DNA from: Thermoleophilia bacterium
GTDB lineage: Bacteria; Actinomycetota; Thermoleophilia; Gaiellales; Gaiellaceae
Direction: 5' to 3'
Assembly (NCBI GenBank): GCA_017882605.1
Contig: JADGPE010000008.1
Coordinates: 1-41,581 of the forward strand
Length of the DNA stretch: 41,581 nucleotides
Part shown: positions 16,379 to 23,629 of the stretch, piece by piece
How the letters are laid out: every line of letters starts with the position of its first letter
Position numbering within the stretch: the stretch's first letter is position 1
Notes under the pieces: generated by a model
Told to the model about the DNA's origin: nothing
The model's database searches: none
The model's input: only the letters and a program-made list of their open reading frames with translations
Made by a program: the position numbers and the translations under genes

Positions 16379-17554
16379 TTGATCACCCGCGTCTCGATCC
16401 AGGGCTACCGCGGCGCCCGCGACGTCGTTCTCGAGCCCGGACGGACCTGCGTGCTCGTCGGCGAGTCGTCGTCGGGCAAATCGACCGTGCTCTCCGCAAT
16501 CTGGACGCTCCTCGAGGCGGCCGCTCCGATGCCGACGGGCGAAGACGTTTCGCACGGCTACTCGCGGGTGCACGTGGAGGCGGTGACCGGCGGGCGAACG
16601 CTGTTTCTCGACGCCCGTCCGCCAGCGACGCTCAACCTGAACCGCGAGGGGGCGCCGCACGCCCTCTTCTTCCCCGCCCACCTGCGTCCCTCGACGCTGA
16701 TCGCGCGCACCGACTCGCCGGCCAAGCGCGCGATCGGTGTCGTGCGCGACGAGACGACGAGCGACGGCGGACTCTCACTCGTCCGCTCGATCGCCGGCCT
16801 CATCGACGCGCGGGTGCGTCGACTCGTCGTCCTGATCGAAGAGCCCGAGCTCTACCTGACCCCACCTGCGCAGCGTCACCTGCACCGCCTGTTGAGGCGG
16901 CTCGCAGCACGCGGCGGCAACCAGGTGATGTACTCGACGCACGCACCGGTGTTCCTCGGAGTCGATCGCCTCGATGAGCTCGTGCTCGTCCGGCACGACG
17001 AGCGAACGGGCACGACGCTCCTGCAGTCCCACGCGCTTTCGGAGCACCGAACGTTCCGACTCGTCAGCGAGCTCGATGCCGAGCGCGCCGAGCTCTTCCT
17101 CTCTCGGGCGGTGCTGCTCGTCGAGGGTCGCACCGAGAAGCTCGTGTTCCCGTTCGTCTTCCAGGCGCTCGGCCTCGACGCAGACCAGGAGGCGATCGCC
17201 GTGATCGACTGTGCGGGGAAAGGGAACATTCCGCTCTTCGCCGAGATCTGCAACGCCTGCGCGATCCCGTACGTCGTCGTCCACGACCGCGACGCACCAC
17301 GCGGCTCGATGCCCAACGACGCCGAGCGGTTCGCGAACGAGGCGATCCTCCGTGTCGCCGGCAAGCGGCGGACCGTCACGCTGATCCCAGACTTCGAAGC
17401 GATCACGGGCCTGCACGCCCGCAGGAGCAAGCCCGCCGCGGCCTGGAAGCGCTTCCAGACCGGCAACGGCGAGGTCCCGGGCCCGCTCAGACAGGCCGTC
17501 GAGCGCGTCGTCGCGGCTGCGCGCCGTGCCCCGCGGACGACGCGCGGCGCGTGA
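16379..17554 (+). CDS. OLD-family ATPase/TOPRIM protein, stand-alone
   Basis: 391 aa from TTG 16379. Walker A GESSSGKST (28-36), Walker B LVVLIEEPELYL with Glu154-Glu155, His-bearing switch STHAPVF, then a TOPRIM domain from about 240: LLVEGRTEKLVF with Glu249 and HDRD with Asp303 and Asp305. This is the OLD (overcoming lysogenisation defect) nuclease plan, in a short version: the coiled arm between Walker A and the signature is reduced to about 100 residues, lacking a usual SMC-like insert. No UvrD-like helicase (Gabija) or reverse transcriptase neighbour exists; it sits between proline dehydrogenase and signal peptidase genes, 13 bp from the former. DNA repair or an orphan defence nuclease are both possible. 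Confidence 0.82.
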   Translation: MITRVSIQGYRGARDVVLEPGRTCVLVGESSSGKSTVLSAIWTLLEAAAPMPTGEDVSHGYSRVHVEAVTGGRTLFLDARPPATLNLNREGAPHALFFPAHLRPSTLIARTDSPAKRAIGVVRDETTSDGGLSLVRSIAGLIDARVRRLVVLIEEPELYLTPPAQRHLHRLLRRLAARGGNQVMYSTHAPVFLGVDRLDELVLVRHDERTGTTLLQSHALSEHRTFRLVSELDAERAELFLSRAVLLVEGRTEKLVFPFVFQALGLDADQEAIAVIDCAGKGNIPLFAEICNACAIPYVVVHDRDAPRGSMPNDAERFANEAILRVAGKRRTVTLIPDFEAITGLHARRSKPAAAWKRFQTGNGEVPGPLRQAVERVVAAARRAPRTTRGA

Positions 17555-17555
17555 C

Positions 17556-17561
17556 TACCAT
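17556..17561 (+). promoter_or_regulatory. -10 box of lepB (leaderless)
   Basis: TACCAT, 7 nt before the ATG at 17569. It overlaps the end of the OLD-type gene by one base-pair distance and suggests that lepB has its own promoter besides read-through. Confidence 0.4.
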
Positions 17562-17568
17562 GCGACGG

Positions 17569-18117
17569 ATGCCGGGGCTGCGGAAGGTGCTCGACTGGGT
17601 GGTGACGATCGGGGTGGCCCTCGCGTTCGTGCTCGTGTTCGAAGCCGAGGTGGCCAAGCCGTACCGCGTTCCGTCCTCCTCCATGGAGCCGACTCTGCAT
17701 TGCGCGAAGCCCGGCGAGTGGTGCGAAGGCCGCTTCAACGACCGTGTGATCGCGAACCGCCTGGCCTACCGCTTCTCGAGCCCGAAGCGCGGGCAGATCG
17801 TCGTCTTCCACGCGCCGGCGCACGCCTGCGGGATCGGCGGGACATTCGTCAAGCGGCTGATCGGCCTGCCCGGTGACACGGTGGCCGAGCAGAACGGTTA
17901 CATCTCGATCAACGGCAAGCCGCTGCGCGAGCCGTACGTCGACTTGAAGCTGCGTGACACGATGACGAGCACGTGGCACGTGCCGGCCGGCCGCTACTTC
18001 TTCATGGGCGACGACCGGGTGCACTCGTGCGACTCCCGCATGTGGGGCACCGTGCCGAAGTCGAGCCTCGTCGGCCCCGTGCTGTTCACCTACTGGCCGC
18101 CGACCAGCTGGTTTTGA
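17569..18117 (+). CDS. lepB: Signal peptidase I
   Basis: Cleaves Sec and Tat signal peptides at the outer face of the membrane. 182 aa from ATG 17569; one N-terminal TM helix (about 10-25), then VPSSSMEPTL with the nucleophile Ser38, FVKRLIGLPGD with the general-base Lys95, and the S26 box GDDRVHSCDSRMWG near 148-161. In the last box the family usually has NS(x)DSR; here it is HSCDSR. In-frame GTG 17551 (overlapping the previous stop) and ATG 17560 are alternative starts that add 6 and 3 residues. Its 3' end overlaps the opposite-strand MBL-like gene by 32 bp. Confidence 0.93.
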   Translation: MPGLRKVLDWVVTIGVALAFVLVFEAEVAKPYRVPSSSMEPTLHCAKPGEWCEGRFNDRVIANRLAYRFSSPKRGQIVVFHAPAHACGIGGTFVKRLIGLPGDTVAEQNGYISINGKPLREPYVDLKLRDTMTSTWHVPAGRYFFMGDDRVHSCDSRMWGTVPKSSLVGPVLFTYWPPTSWF

Positions 18118-18694
18118 GCAGGCTGAGGACCGCCGCCGGGAATCGCCGGCGTCCGTTCTGCAGCGCGTCGTGAAGCGCCGCGGCCGCGCCGTCGTGCACA
18201 CCCGCGCCGTGGCCGACGAGGATTCGCTCTGGAACGGCGAGCGATAGCGACCGCGGCGGGAAGAGGCGCTGGAGCGGATGCCAGCCGATGCGCTCGGCAG
18301 GCGCGCGAAAGAACGCGATCGTCCCGAGGGCATCCGCGCACACGAGCGTCCGCCGGGTCGGCTCCCACAGCGCAACCTCGCGCCACCAGCGCCGGTCGCG
18401 CACGGTCAGGCACTCGAAGGGCGCGCGGTCGATCCCGTGCCAGGCTCGGAGGTGCGGCACCTCGAACCTGGCGGCGCAGAGCGCGCAGTCACGGTTGTGG
18501 CGGTCGAGCAGTTGCAGCACACCTGCCGGCTCGCCGAGCGCGCGGACCCGCTCCTCGACGCCGGGCGCGTCGACCGGGTCGATCAGCCAGACCCGGCCGG
18601 TGAGAGCGAGCGCGTGCGAGGTCCGGTGCATACGCTCGTCGAGCAGCCAGCCGAAGCCGCCCTCCCATTCGTCAACGAGGCTCCATGACCGCAT
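18086..18694 (-). CDS. Degenerate metallo-beta-lactamase-fold protein
   Basis: 202 aa. The order of landmarks follows the MBL fold: VWLIDPVDA (strand after motif 1), LLDRHNRDC where active enzymes have the HxHxDH motif, LVCADALG (motif with Asp), and ILVGHG (C-terminal GHG). Of the first motif only His and Asp are kept and both zinc sites look incomplete; the CALC next to it could bind a metal differently. I infer a non-canonical or inactive member, perhaps binding a nucleotide or hydroxylated compound. Its start overlaps the clpP stop by 23 nt, so it is probably the second gene of a clpP operon, and its 3' end overlaps lepB antisense by 32 bp. The family call is by pattern only. Confidence 0.65.
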   Translation of the reverse strand: MRSWSLVDEWEGGFGWLLDERMHRTSHALALTGRVWLIDPVDAPGVEERVRALGEPAGVLQLLDRHNRDCALCAARFEVPHLRAWHGIDRAPFECLTVRDRRWWREVALWEPTRRTLVCADALGTIAFFRAPAERIGWHPLQRLFPPRSLSLAVPERILVGHGAGVHDGAAAALHDALQNGRRRFPAAVLSLLKTSWSAASR

Positions 18695-19262
18695 CGACGA
18701 GACCGTACTCGACGGCCTCCTCGGGCGACATGAAGCGGTCGCGGTCGATGTCGCGCAGCACCTGGTCGACGTCCTGGCCCGAATGCCGGGAGATGATCTC
18801 TGCCATCCGGCGTGTCATGTCGAGGATCTCGCGGGCGGCGATCTGGATGTCGGCCGGCGTGCCGCGGAAGCCGCCCGAGCCCTGGTGGATCATGATCTTC
18901 GCGTTCGGCAGGGCAAACCGCTTGCCGGCCGCGCCGCCTGAGAGGATCATCGCCGCTGCGCTCATCCCCATCCCGAGGCAGACGGTCGACACCTCGGATT
19001 TCACGTACTGCATCGCGTCGTAGATCGCCATGCCCGCGTAGGCGGAGCCACCGGGCGAGTTGACGTAGAGATAGATGTCCTTGCCCGGGTCCTCTGCATC
19101 GAGGTGCAGGAGTTGCGCCGCAATCAGGTTCGCGATCTGGTCATCGACCTCCTGACCGAGAAAGACGATGCGCTCGCGCAGCAGGCGCGAGTAGATGTCG
19201 AACGAGCGCTCCCAGCGTCCGTCCTGTTCGACGACCATCGGCACGACCGATCCCACCAGCAC
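18672..19262 (-). CDS. clpP: ATP-dependent Clp protease proteolytic subunit
   Basis: Barrel-forming serine protease working with ClpX/ClpC. 196 aa from GTG 19262. Catalytic Ser101 in CLGMGMSAAA, His126 in IMIHQGSGG, Asp in DIDRDRFMS near 171-175. IYLYVNSPGGS and the C-terminal AVEYGLVDAV are classical. The start is set by a perfect AGGAGGT four nt upstream; in-frame GTG and ATG codons at residues 3, 7 and 9 are less well placed. No clpX or second clpP is in the window; actinobacteria usually carry at least two clpP genes, so this may be a solitary extra copy. Divergent from the SRPBCC-ArsR pair, whose inverted repeats lie in its upstream region. Confidence 0.95.
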   Translation of the reverse strand: MLVGSVVPMVVEQDGRWERSFDIYSRLLRERIVFLGQEVDDQIANLIAAQLLHLDAEDPGKDIYLYVNSPGGSAYAGMAIYDAMQYVKSEVSTVCLGMGMSAAAMILSGGAAGKRFALPNAKIMIHQGSGGFRGTPADIQIAAREILDMTRRMAEIISRHSGQDVDQVLRDIDRDRFMSPEEAVEYGLVDAVMEPR

Positions 19263-19266
19263 CCTG

Positions 19267-19273
19267 ACCTCCT
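19267..19273 (-). promoter_or_regulatory. Ribosome binding site of clpP
   Basis: AGGAGGT on the minus strand, a full match to the anti-Shine-Dalgarno, 4 nt before GTG 19262. It selects this GTG among several in-frame starts. Confidence 0.75.
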
Positions 19274-19282
19274 GAGGTAATG

Positions 19283-19300
19283 TGCAACTTGTCGGTTGCA
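19283..19300. promoter_or_regulatory. Inverted repeat, probable ArsR-family operator
   Basis: TGCAAC (19283-19288), six bases, GTTGCA (19295-19300). It lies in the 63-bp divergent gap between clpP and the SRPBCC-ArsR pair, and its half-site recurs in the second repeat. ArsR-type regulators commonly bind such short dyads in their own promoter. Confidence 0.5.
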
Positions 19301-19307
19301 CTCTAGC

Positions 19308-19323
19308 GCAACCAGGAGGTTGC
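19308..19323. promoter_or_regulatory. Second inverted repeat overlapping the SRPBCC ribosome binding site
   Basis: GCAACC (19308-19313), AGGA, GGTTGC (19318-19323). The AGGAGG Shine-Dalgarno of the SRPBCC gene (19314-19319) forms the loop and part of the right arm. It can be a second operator of the same regulator, or a hairpin that hides the ribosome binding site in mRNA. Confidence 0.5.
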
Positions 19324-19325
19324 AG

Positions 19326-19679
19326 ATGATCCGGAAGGAGATCGTGCTCCCCGCGCCCCGAGAGGACGTCTGGGACGCGTTGACGGAGCCCGAGCGGCTC
19401 GCGGACTGGTTCGCGAACGACGTCGATGTCGACCTGCGGCCCGGCGGCGGCATGAGCTTCCGCTGGTCGAACGGCGAAGAACGGCACGCGACGGTCACGG
19501 AGGTCGAGCACGGCCGCCGGCTCGCCTTCGAGTGGGACGGGGCTGTCGCCGAGGAGCTCGGCGAGGTCGAGTTCACGCTCGCCGATGACGATGACGGGAC
19601 GAGGCTGACCGTGGTCGAGTCGTCGCCCGCCTGGAGCACCGCGCTGGATCTGCAGGCCTCGGCGCTCGTCTGTGCCTGA
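19326..19679 (+). CDS. SRPBCC (AHSA1/CalC-type) domain protein
   Basis: 117-aa START-like helix-grip protein with a hydrophobic ligand pocket. IRKEIVLPAPREDVWDALTEPERLADWF (start of the fold), DLRPGGGMSFRW, RLAFEW and TRLTVVES are the usual AHSA1 landmarks; the closing helix is short. The ATG at 19326, 6 nt after AGGAGG, is chosen over an in-frame TTG 30 nt upstream. It overlaps the ArsR gene by 8 nt. SRPBCC and ArsR pairs are frequent in actinobacteria and usually act as ligand-sensing or detoxification pairs; the ligand is unknown. Confidence 0.88.
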   Translation: MIRKEIVLPAPREDVWDALTEPERLADWFANDVDVDLRPGGGMSFRWSNGEERHATVTEVEHGRRLAFEWDGAVAEELGEVEFTLADDDDGTRLTVVESSPAWSTALDLQASALVCA

Positions 19680-19956
19680 TTCGCTGAACCTGGTGTTCGG
19701 GGCGCTCGCGGACCCGAGCCGCCGGCAGGTGATCGGCTACCTGTCCGCGCGCGGCACCGCGACCGCGACGGAGTTGACGGGGCAGCTGCCGATGACACGG
19801 CAGGCGGTGTCCAAGCACCTGACCACGCTCGCGGACGCCGGCCTCGTCGAGGCCGAGCGCCTGGGTCGCGAAACGCGGTACCGGCTGACACGCGCGGGCG
19901 CGGAATGGGACGATCGCCTCGACGCGCTCGCCCAGCACCTCGAGCGGCGGAGATGA
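19672..19956 (+). CDS. ArsR-family winged-helix repressor
   Basis: 94 aa from GTG 19672. FGALADPSRRQVIGYLS is the standard ArsR N-terminal helix, PMTRQAVSKHLTTLADAGLVEAERLGRETRYRLT is recognition helix plus wing. There is no CxC/CxxC metal site, so it belongs to the non-metal (SdpR/PadR-like sensing) branch. It overlaps the SRPBCC gene by 8 nt and is followed at once by a hairpin terminator that begins in its stop codon. The likely targets are the two dyads at 19283-19323, which would give autoregulation and possibly influence clpP. Confidence 0.92.
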   Translation: MPDSLNLVFGALADPSRRQVIGYLSARGTATATELTGQLPMTRQAVSKHLTTLADAGLVEAERLGRETRYRLTRAGAEWDDRLDALAQHLERRR

Positions 19957-19989
19957 ACCTGGTTGCCGCCGAAGGCGGAACCAGGTTCA
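19954..19989 (+). terminator. Hairpin terminator starting in the ArsR stop codon
   Basis: TGAACCTGGTT (19954-19964) pairs perfectly with AACCAGGTTCA (19979-19989); inside, CCGCC pairs with GGCGG around a GAA loop. The stop codon TGA is the first part of the stem. No U-tract. Confidence 0.7.
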
Positions 19990-20004
19990 GGTCTGTCCGA
20001 CCAC

Positions 20005-20010
20005 TAGGCT
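20005..20010 (+). promoter_or_regulatory. -10 box of the enolase-superfamily gene (leaderless)
   Basis: TAGGCT, 7 nt before the ATG at 20018. The same hexamer and spacing precede the LLM oxidoreductase gene at 29717-29722. Confidence 0.55.
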
Positions 20011-20017
20011 CGTAGCG

Positions 20018-21004
20018 ATGGCGACCTACGACAGCCTTCGCACTCTTCCCCTTCACGTCGACGGCTACTACCTCGAGCCGCTCGAACGCGAGGTCGCACG
20101 CGGGTTCACGCTTCGCCGCACCGTGATCGTGCTGCACGGCCGCGGCGAGGAAGGGCGGGGCGAGGAGGTGGACTACGACCCGGCGCAGCAGGCGCGATTC
20201 CAGGAGCACGGCGGCGAGCTGCCGCTCGCGGGCGAGCACACGCTCGAATCGTTCGCGCTCCTCCAGTCGGGCCAGACCGAGTACCGCCGCTGGGGGCTCG
20301 AGTCGGCTGCGCTCGACCTCGCGCTCCGGCAAGCGGGAATGTCGCTCGGCGACGCGATCGGCCGGACGCCGCAACCGCTGCGCTTCGTGGTCTCGACCCG
20401 CGTCACCAACGTGCTCCGCTGGCTCGAGCTCTATCCGGAGCTTCGCTTCAAGCTCGATCCCGGAACGGACTGGACGGACGAGCTGGTGGCGTCACTCGCG
20501 GCGACCGGGCGCGTGGACACGGTCGACTTCAAGGGGATCTACCGCGCCGAGTTCGGCGCAGCGCCCGACGGCGAGCTCTACCGGCGCATCGTCGCCGCCT
20601 TTCCCGACGCATGGATCGAAGATCCTGCGCTCACCCCGGAGACCTCCGCGCTCCTCGCCGGGCACCGCGAGCGCATTACGTGGGACGCCGGGATCCACGA
20701 CTGGACGGACGTCGAAGCGCTGCCGTTCGCGCCGCGTGCCCTCAACTGCAAGCCTTCGCGGTTCGGCTCGGTGAAGAGGCTCTTCGACTTCTACGACGCG
20801 TGCGCGAAGCACGACATCGCACTGTACGGCGGTGGCCAGTACGAGCTTGGCCCCGGACGTGCGCAGATCCAGCTGCTCGCCTCGCTCTTCCACCCCGACG
20901 CGCCGAACGACGTCGCGCCGGACGGTTTCAACGTGACCGAGCCGGTCTCCGGCCTGCCTGAGCCTCCGCTCCGAGTGGAGCCCACTGCGGGGTTTCGCGC
21001 CTGA
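20018..21004 (+). CDS. Enolase-superfamily protein (mandelate racemase/MLE-like)
   Basis: 328 aa. C-terminal barrel landmarks: RFKLDPGTDW, VDFKG, WIEDPALTPE, ITWDAGIHDW, LNCKPSRFGS and GGGQYELGPGR, with acid ligands for Mg2+ plausible in VDFKG, WIEDP and TWDAG. The N-terminal capping domain is recognisable (WGLESAALDLALRQAG). The catalytic Lys pairs of the MLE subgroup look altered: one Lys in RFKLD instead of KxK, and CKPSRFG instead of KxxKxGG. So it may be a non-racemising or divergent member; I cannot name the reaction. Its last 77 bp overlap, tail to tail, the reading frame of the tryptophanase-like gene. Confidence 0.82.
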   Translation: MATYDSLRTLPLHVDGYYLEPLEREVARGFTLRRTVIVLHGRGEEGRGEEVDYDPAQQARFQEHGGELPLAGEHTLESFALLQSGQTEYRRWGLESAALDLALRQAGMSLGDAIGRTPQPLRFVVSTRVTNVLRWLELYPELRFKLDPGTDWTDELVASLAATGRVDTVDFKGIYRAEFGAAPDGELYRRIVAAFPDAWIEDPALTPETSALLAGHRERITWDAGIHDWTDVEALPFAPRALNCKPSRFGSVKRLFDFYDACAKHDIALYGGGQYELGPGRAQIQLLASLFHPDAPNDVAPDGFNVTEPVSGLPEPPLRVEPTAGFRA

Positions 21005-22385
21005 CCGGCGCTCCTTCGAAGGAGGGCAGCGGGGCGAGCGGCTCGAACCGCGCCTGGAAGAACCGAAGCGTCGGCGGCTCGTACACGAGGGCGAGCCCCG
21101 GGATCTCGCGGCGGGCCGCGAACACCCGCAGGACGGTCTCGGCGACGTAGTCGAGGTGCTCGCGGCTGTAGGCGCGCCGCGGGATCGTCAGCCGCACGAG
21201 CTCGAGCCCCTCGTACGGCTCGTGGTCGTGCTGTCCGGAGACGATGCCGCGCTCCATCGAGCGAACGCCGCCCGCGACGTAGATCGCGGCGGCGAGCATC
21301 TGGGCGGGGAACTGCTCTTGCGGGACGTGCGACAGGAACCGCTTGGCGTCGAGGAAGACGGCATGAGCCCCAACGGGCTCCACGATCGGCACTCCCGCCT
21401 CCTGAAGGAGCCCAGCGAGGTAGCGCACCTGTCCGACGTAGTGGGCGACCGTCGGCTCGTCTGCCGCCTCGCGGATCCCCTGTGCGAGCGCTTCCATGTC
21501 GTGTCCGGCAAGCCCTCCGTAGTGCGGGAAGCCCTCGTAGACCACGACGAGCTCGCGCGCGCGACGCGCGACGGCATCGTCGTTGGTGGCGAGGAAGCCG
21601 CCGATCGGCACAAAATGGTCCTTCTTCGAAGAGAACACGGCGCCGTCGGCGAGTGATGCGATCTCGCGGAGGATCTCGGGCAGCGAACGCTCCGCCTGTC
21701 CTGGCTCGCGCTCCGCGATGAACAGCGCGTTCTCCGAGGAGCGAGTCGCGTCGAGGTAGAACGGCACGTCGAGCTCCCGGGTGAGCGCGCGAACCGCACG
21801 CAGGTTCTCCAGGGAGAACGGCTGACCGCCGGCCATGTTGAGGCAAGCTTCCTGCCGCACGAACGCGATCCGCTCGCGTCCTTCGCGCACGATCAGGTCG
21901 CGAAGCTTGCCAAGGTCGATGTTGCCCTTGAAGGGATGCCGCGACTCGGGATCGCCCGCCTCCGGAATCGAGACGTCCGTCCACACTCCACCTGCCAGTT
22001 CCGCGTGCACCCGCGACGTCGTGAAGTAGAGGTTCGACAGCACGAGCTGGCCGGGCTCCACGAGCACGCGCGAGAGCAGGTGCTCCGCGCCGCGCCCCTG
22101 GTGCGTGGGGATCAGATGCTGCCAGCCGTACACCTCGCGCATCGCCGTCTCGAGCCGGTAGAAGCTGCGCGAGCCGGCATATGACTCGTCGCCGAGCTCC
22201 ATTGCGGCGCGCTGCTCCTGCGAGACGGCCGACGTGCCGCTGTCGGTCAGCAGATCGACGTAGACGTCGTCGGAGCGAAGCAGGAACGTGTTGAACCCGG
22301 CTGTGATGATCGCCCGCCGCCGTTGCGCGGGGCTCGGAAGATGGATCGGTTCGACGACCTTGATCTTGTACGGGGGCAGAACCAC
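20928..22385 (-). CDS. tnaA: Tryptophanase/tyrosine phenol-lyase family PLP lyase
   Basis: PLP-dependent beta-eliminating lyase, splitting an aromatic amino acid to the aromatic, pyruvate and ammonia. 485 aa from GTG 22385. The whole chain follows the family: YKIKVVEPI at the start, SDDVYVDLLTDSGTSAMS-like motif (here DSGTSAVS), PTHQGRGAE, FVRQEACLNMAGGQP, FYLDATRSSENA, the PLP site FSSKKDHFVPIGG (Lys255 by analogy), and EGLELVRLTIPRRAYS. Tryptophanase versus tyrosine phenol-lyase is not decided here; the symbol is provisional. The last about 36 residues run past the usual end, over the enolase-superfamily gene. Divergent from tdh; a CACGAT box lies 6 nt before the GTG. Confidence 0.88.
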   Translation of the reverse strand: MVLPPYKIKVVEPIHLPSPAQRRRAIITAGFNTFLLRSDDVYVDLLTDSGTSAVSQEQRAAMELGDESYAGSRSFYRLETAMREVYGWQHLIPTHQGRGAEHLLSRVLVEPGQLVLSNLYFTTSRVHAELAGGVWTDVSIPEAGDPESRHPFKGNIDLGKLRDLIVREGRERIAFVRQEACLNMAGGQPFSLENLRAVRALTRELDVPFYLDATRSSENALFIAEREPGQAERSLPEILREIASLADGAVFSSKKDHFVPIGGFLATNDDAVARRARELVVVYEGFPHYGGLAGHDMEALAQGIREAADEPTVAHYVGQVRYLAGLLQEAGVPIVEPVGAHAVFLDAKRFLSHVPQEQFPAQMLAAAIYVAGGVRSMERGIVSGQHDHEPYEGLELVRLTIPRRAYSREHLDYVAETVLRVFAARREIPGLALVYEPPTLRFFQARFEPLAPLPSFEGAPVRRETPQWAPLGAEAQAGRRPARSR

Positions 22386-22501
22386 ACCTGGATCGTGCTG
22401 GCCGGGTGGGCACCGATCATCGGGGAAACCACCTAGCTGCGATCCGGGCGGGGTCTGATGGCCGCCCAGCGGGCAAGGGCGATTGTGCTTGCGTGGAGAC
22501 G

Positions 22502-23629
22502 ATGTGGGCGATCCGCAAGCTGAGCCGTGAACCGGGGCTCGCCCTCGATCGCATTCCGATCCCCGAGCCTGGACCGCACGACGTCCTCGTGCAGGTCGAG
22601 GCGGCGAGCATCTGCGGCACCGACCTGCACATCTTCAAGTGGGACGACTGGGCGAAAGCGCGCATCAAGCCGCCGCTGACGCTCGGTCACGAGTTTGCGG
22701 GCACCGTCGTCGAGATGGGCGAGGACGTGCGCACGGTCGTGCGCGGCGACTACGTCTCGGCGGAGAGCCATGTCACGTGCGGGATGTGCTTCCACTGCCG
22801 CACGGGCCGCGCGCACATGTGTGAGCGCACGCAGATCCTCGGCGTCGATCGGGACGGAGCCTTCGCCGAATTCGTCGTCGTGCCCGAGTCGGTGATCTGG
22901 CAGAACGACCGCGAGAAGCTTCCGCCAGAGATCGCGACGTTGCAGGAGCCGTTTGGAAATGCGGTCTTCGCCACCTCGACGCAGGATCTGCCGGGGCGCA
23001 CGGTCGCTGTGCTCGGCTGTGGCCCCGTCGGCCTGTTCACGATCGCGATCGCGCGCGCGTCGGGCGCAGGGCGCGTGCTCGCGTCGGATCACGTCGCATT
23101 CCGCCTCACGCTCGCCGAGACGCTCGGCGCCGAGGTCGCGAACCTGAACGAGATCGCCGACGTTTCCGGCTGGTTCCACGACGCGAACGAGGGCGCCGGC
23201 CTCGACGTCGTGTTCGAGATGTCGGGTGCGCCGGCAGCGGTCCGGGACGCCTTCCGGATCGTTCGCAACGGCGGCGACGTCGTCCTCTTCGGCATCCCGA
23301 GCTCACCCGTCGAGCTGGACATCGCCGAGTCGCTGATCTTCAAGAACCTGCACGTGACCGCAGTGAACGGCCGCGAGGTGTTCGCCACCTGGTATCGCAC
23401 GCGGTGGCTGCTCGAACACGGCGTCGTCGACCTGCGGCCGCTCGTCACCCACCGCTATCCGCTGACCGAGTTCGAGGTCGCATTCGCCGAGCTCGAGTCG
23501 GGGAATGCGTGCAAGATCGTCTTGCACCCTGGCGGTGATCCGGCGATGCCGCTCGTCCGTGCGACGCCGACGGCCGCTGCGGAACAGGAGCCGATGCTGA
23601 GCGGGCTCGGCAGGTGGGTGCACCGGTGA
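22502..23629 (+). CDS. tdh: L-threonine 3-dehydrogenase
   Basis: Oxidises threonine to 2-amino-3-ketobutyrate with NAD+. 375 aa from ATG 22502. Catalytic Zn: Cys38 in ICGTDLHI and His63-Glu64 in LGHEF; structural Zn: Cys93, Cys96, Cys99, Cys107. Rossmann motif LGCGPVG near 173; QEPFGNAVF and FEMSGAP, GREVFATWY are TDH-specific. A GTG at 22493 is an alternative start. A tail of about 30 residues rich in Pro/Ala extends beyond the usual C-terminus (family about 340-345). The stop overlaps the kbl start (GTGA), so threonine is turned to glycine and acetyl-CoA by a coupled pair. Confidence 0.95.
   Translation: MWAIRKLSREPGLALDRIPIPEPGPHDVLVQVEAASICGTDLHIFKWDDWAKARIKPPLTLGHEFAGTVVEMGEDVRTVVRGDYVSAESHVTCGMCFHCRTGRAHMCERTQILGVDRDGAFAEFVVVPESVIWQNDREKLPPEIATLQEPFGNAVFATSTQDLPGRTVAVLGCGPVGLFTIAIARASGAGRVLASDHVAFRLTLAETLGAEVANLNEIADVSGWFHDANEGAGLDVVFEMSGAPAAVRDAFRIVRNGGDVVLFGIPSSPVELDIAESLIFKNLHVTAVNGREVFATWYRTRWLLEHGVVDLRPLVTHRYPLTEFEVAFAELESGNACKIVLHPGGDPAMPLVRATPTAAAEQEPMLSGLGRWVHR

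Noticed and set aside
16379-17554. Gabija or retron-type defence locus around the OLD gene
   Set aside because: No UvrD-like helicase, reverse transcriptase or phage gene nearby; neighbours are proline dehydrogenase and signal peptidase.
22386-22501. TnaC-like leader peptide or attenuator before the tryptophanase-like gene
   Set aside because: No short frame with a Trp codon in a suitable place on the minus strand; only a weak GGGCGG/CCGCCC dyad, which lies on the tdh side.
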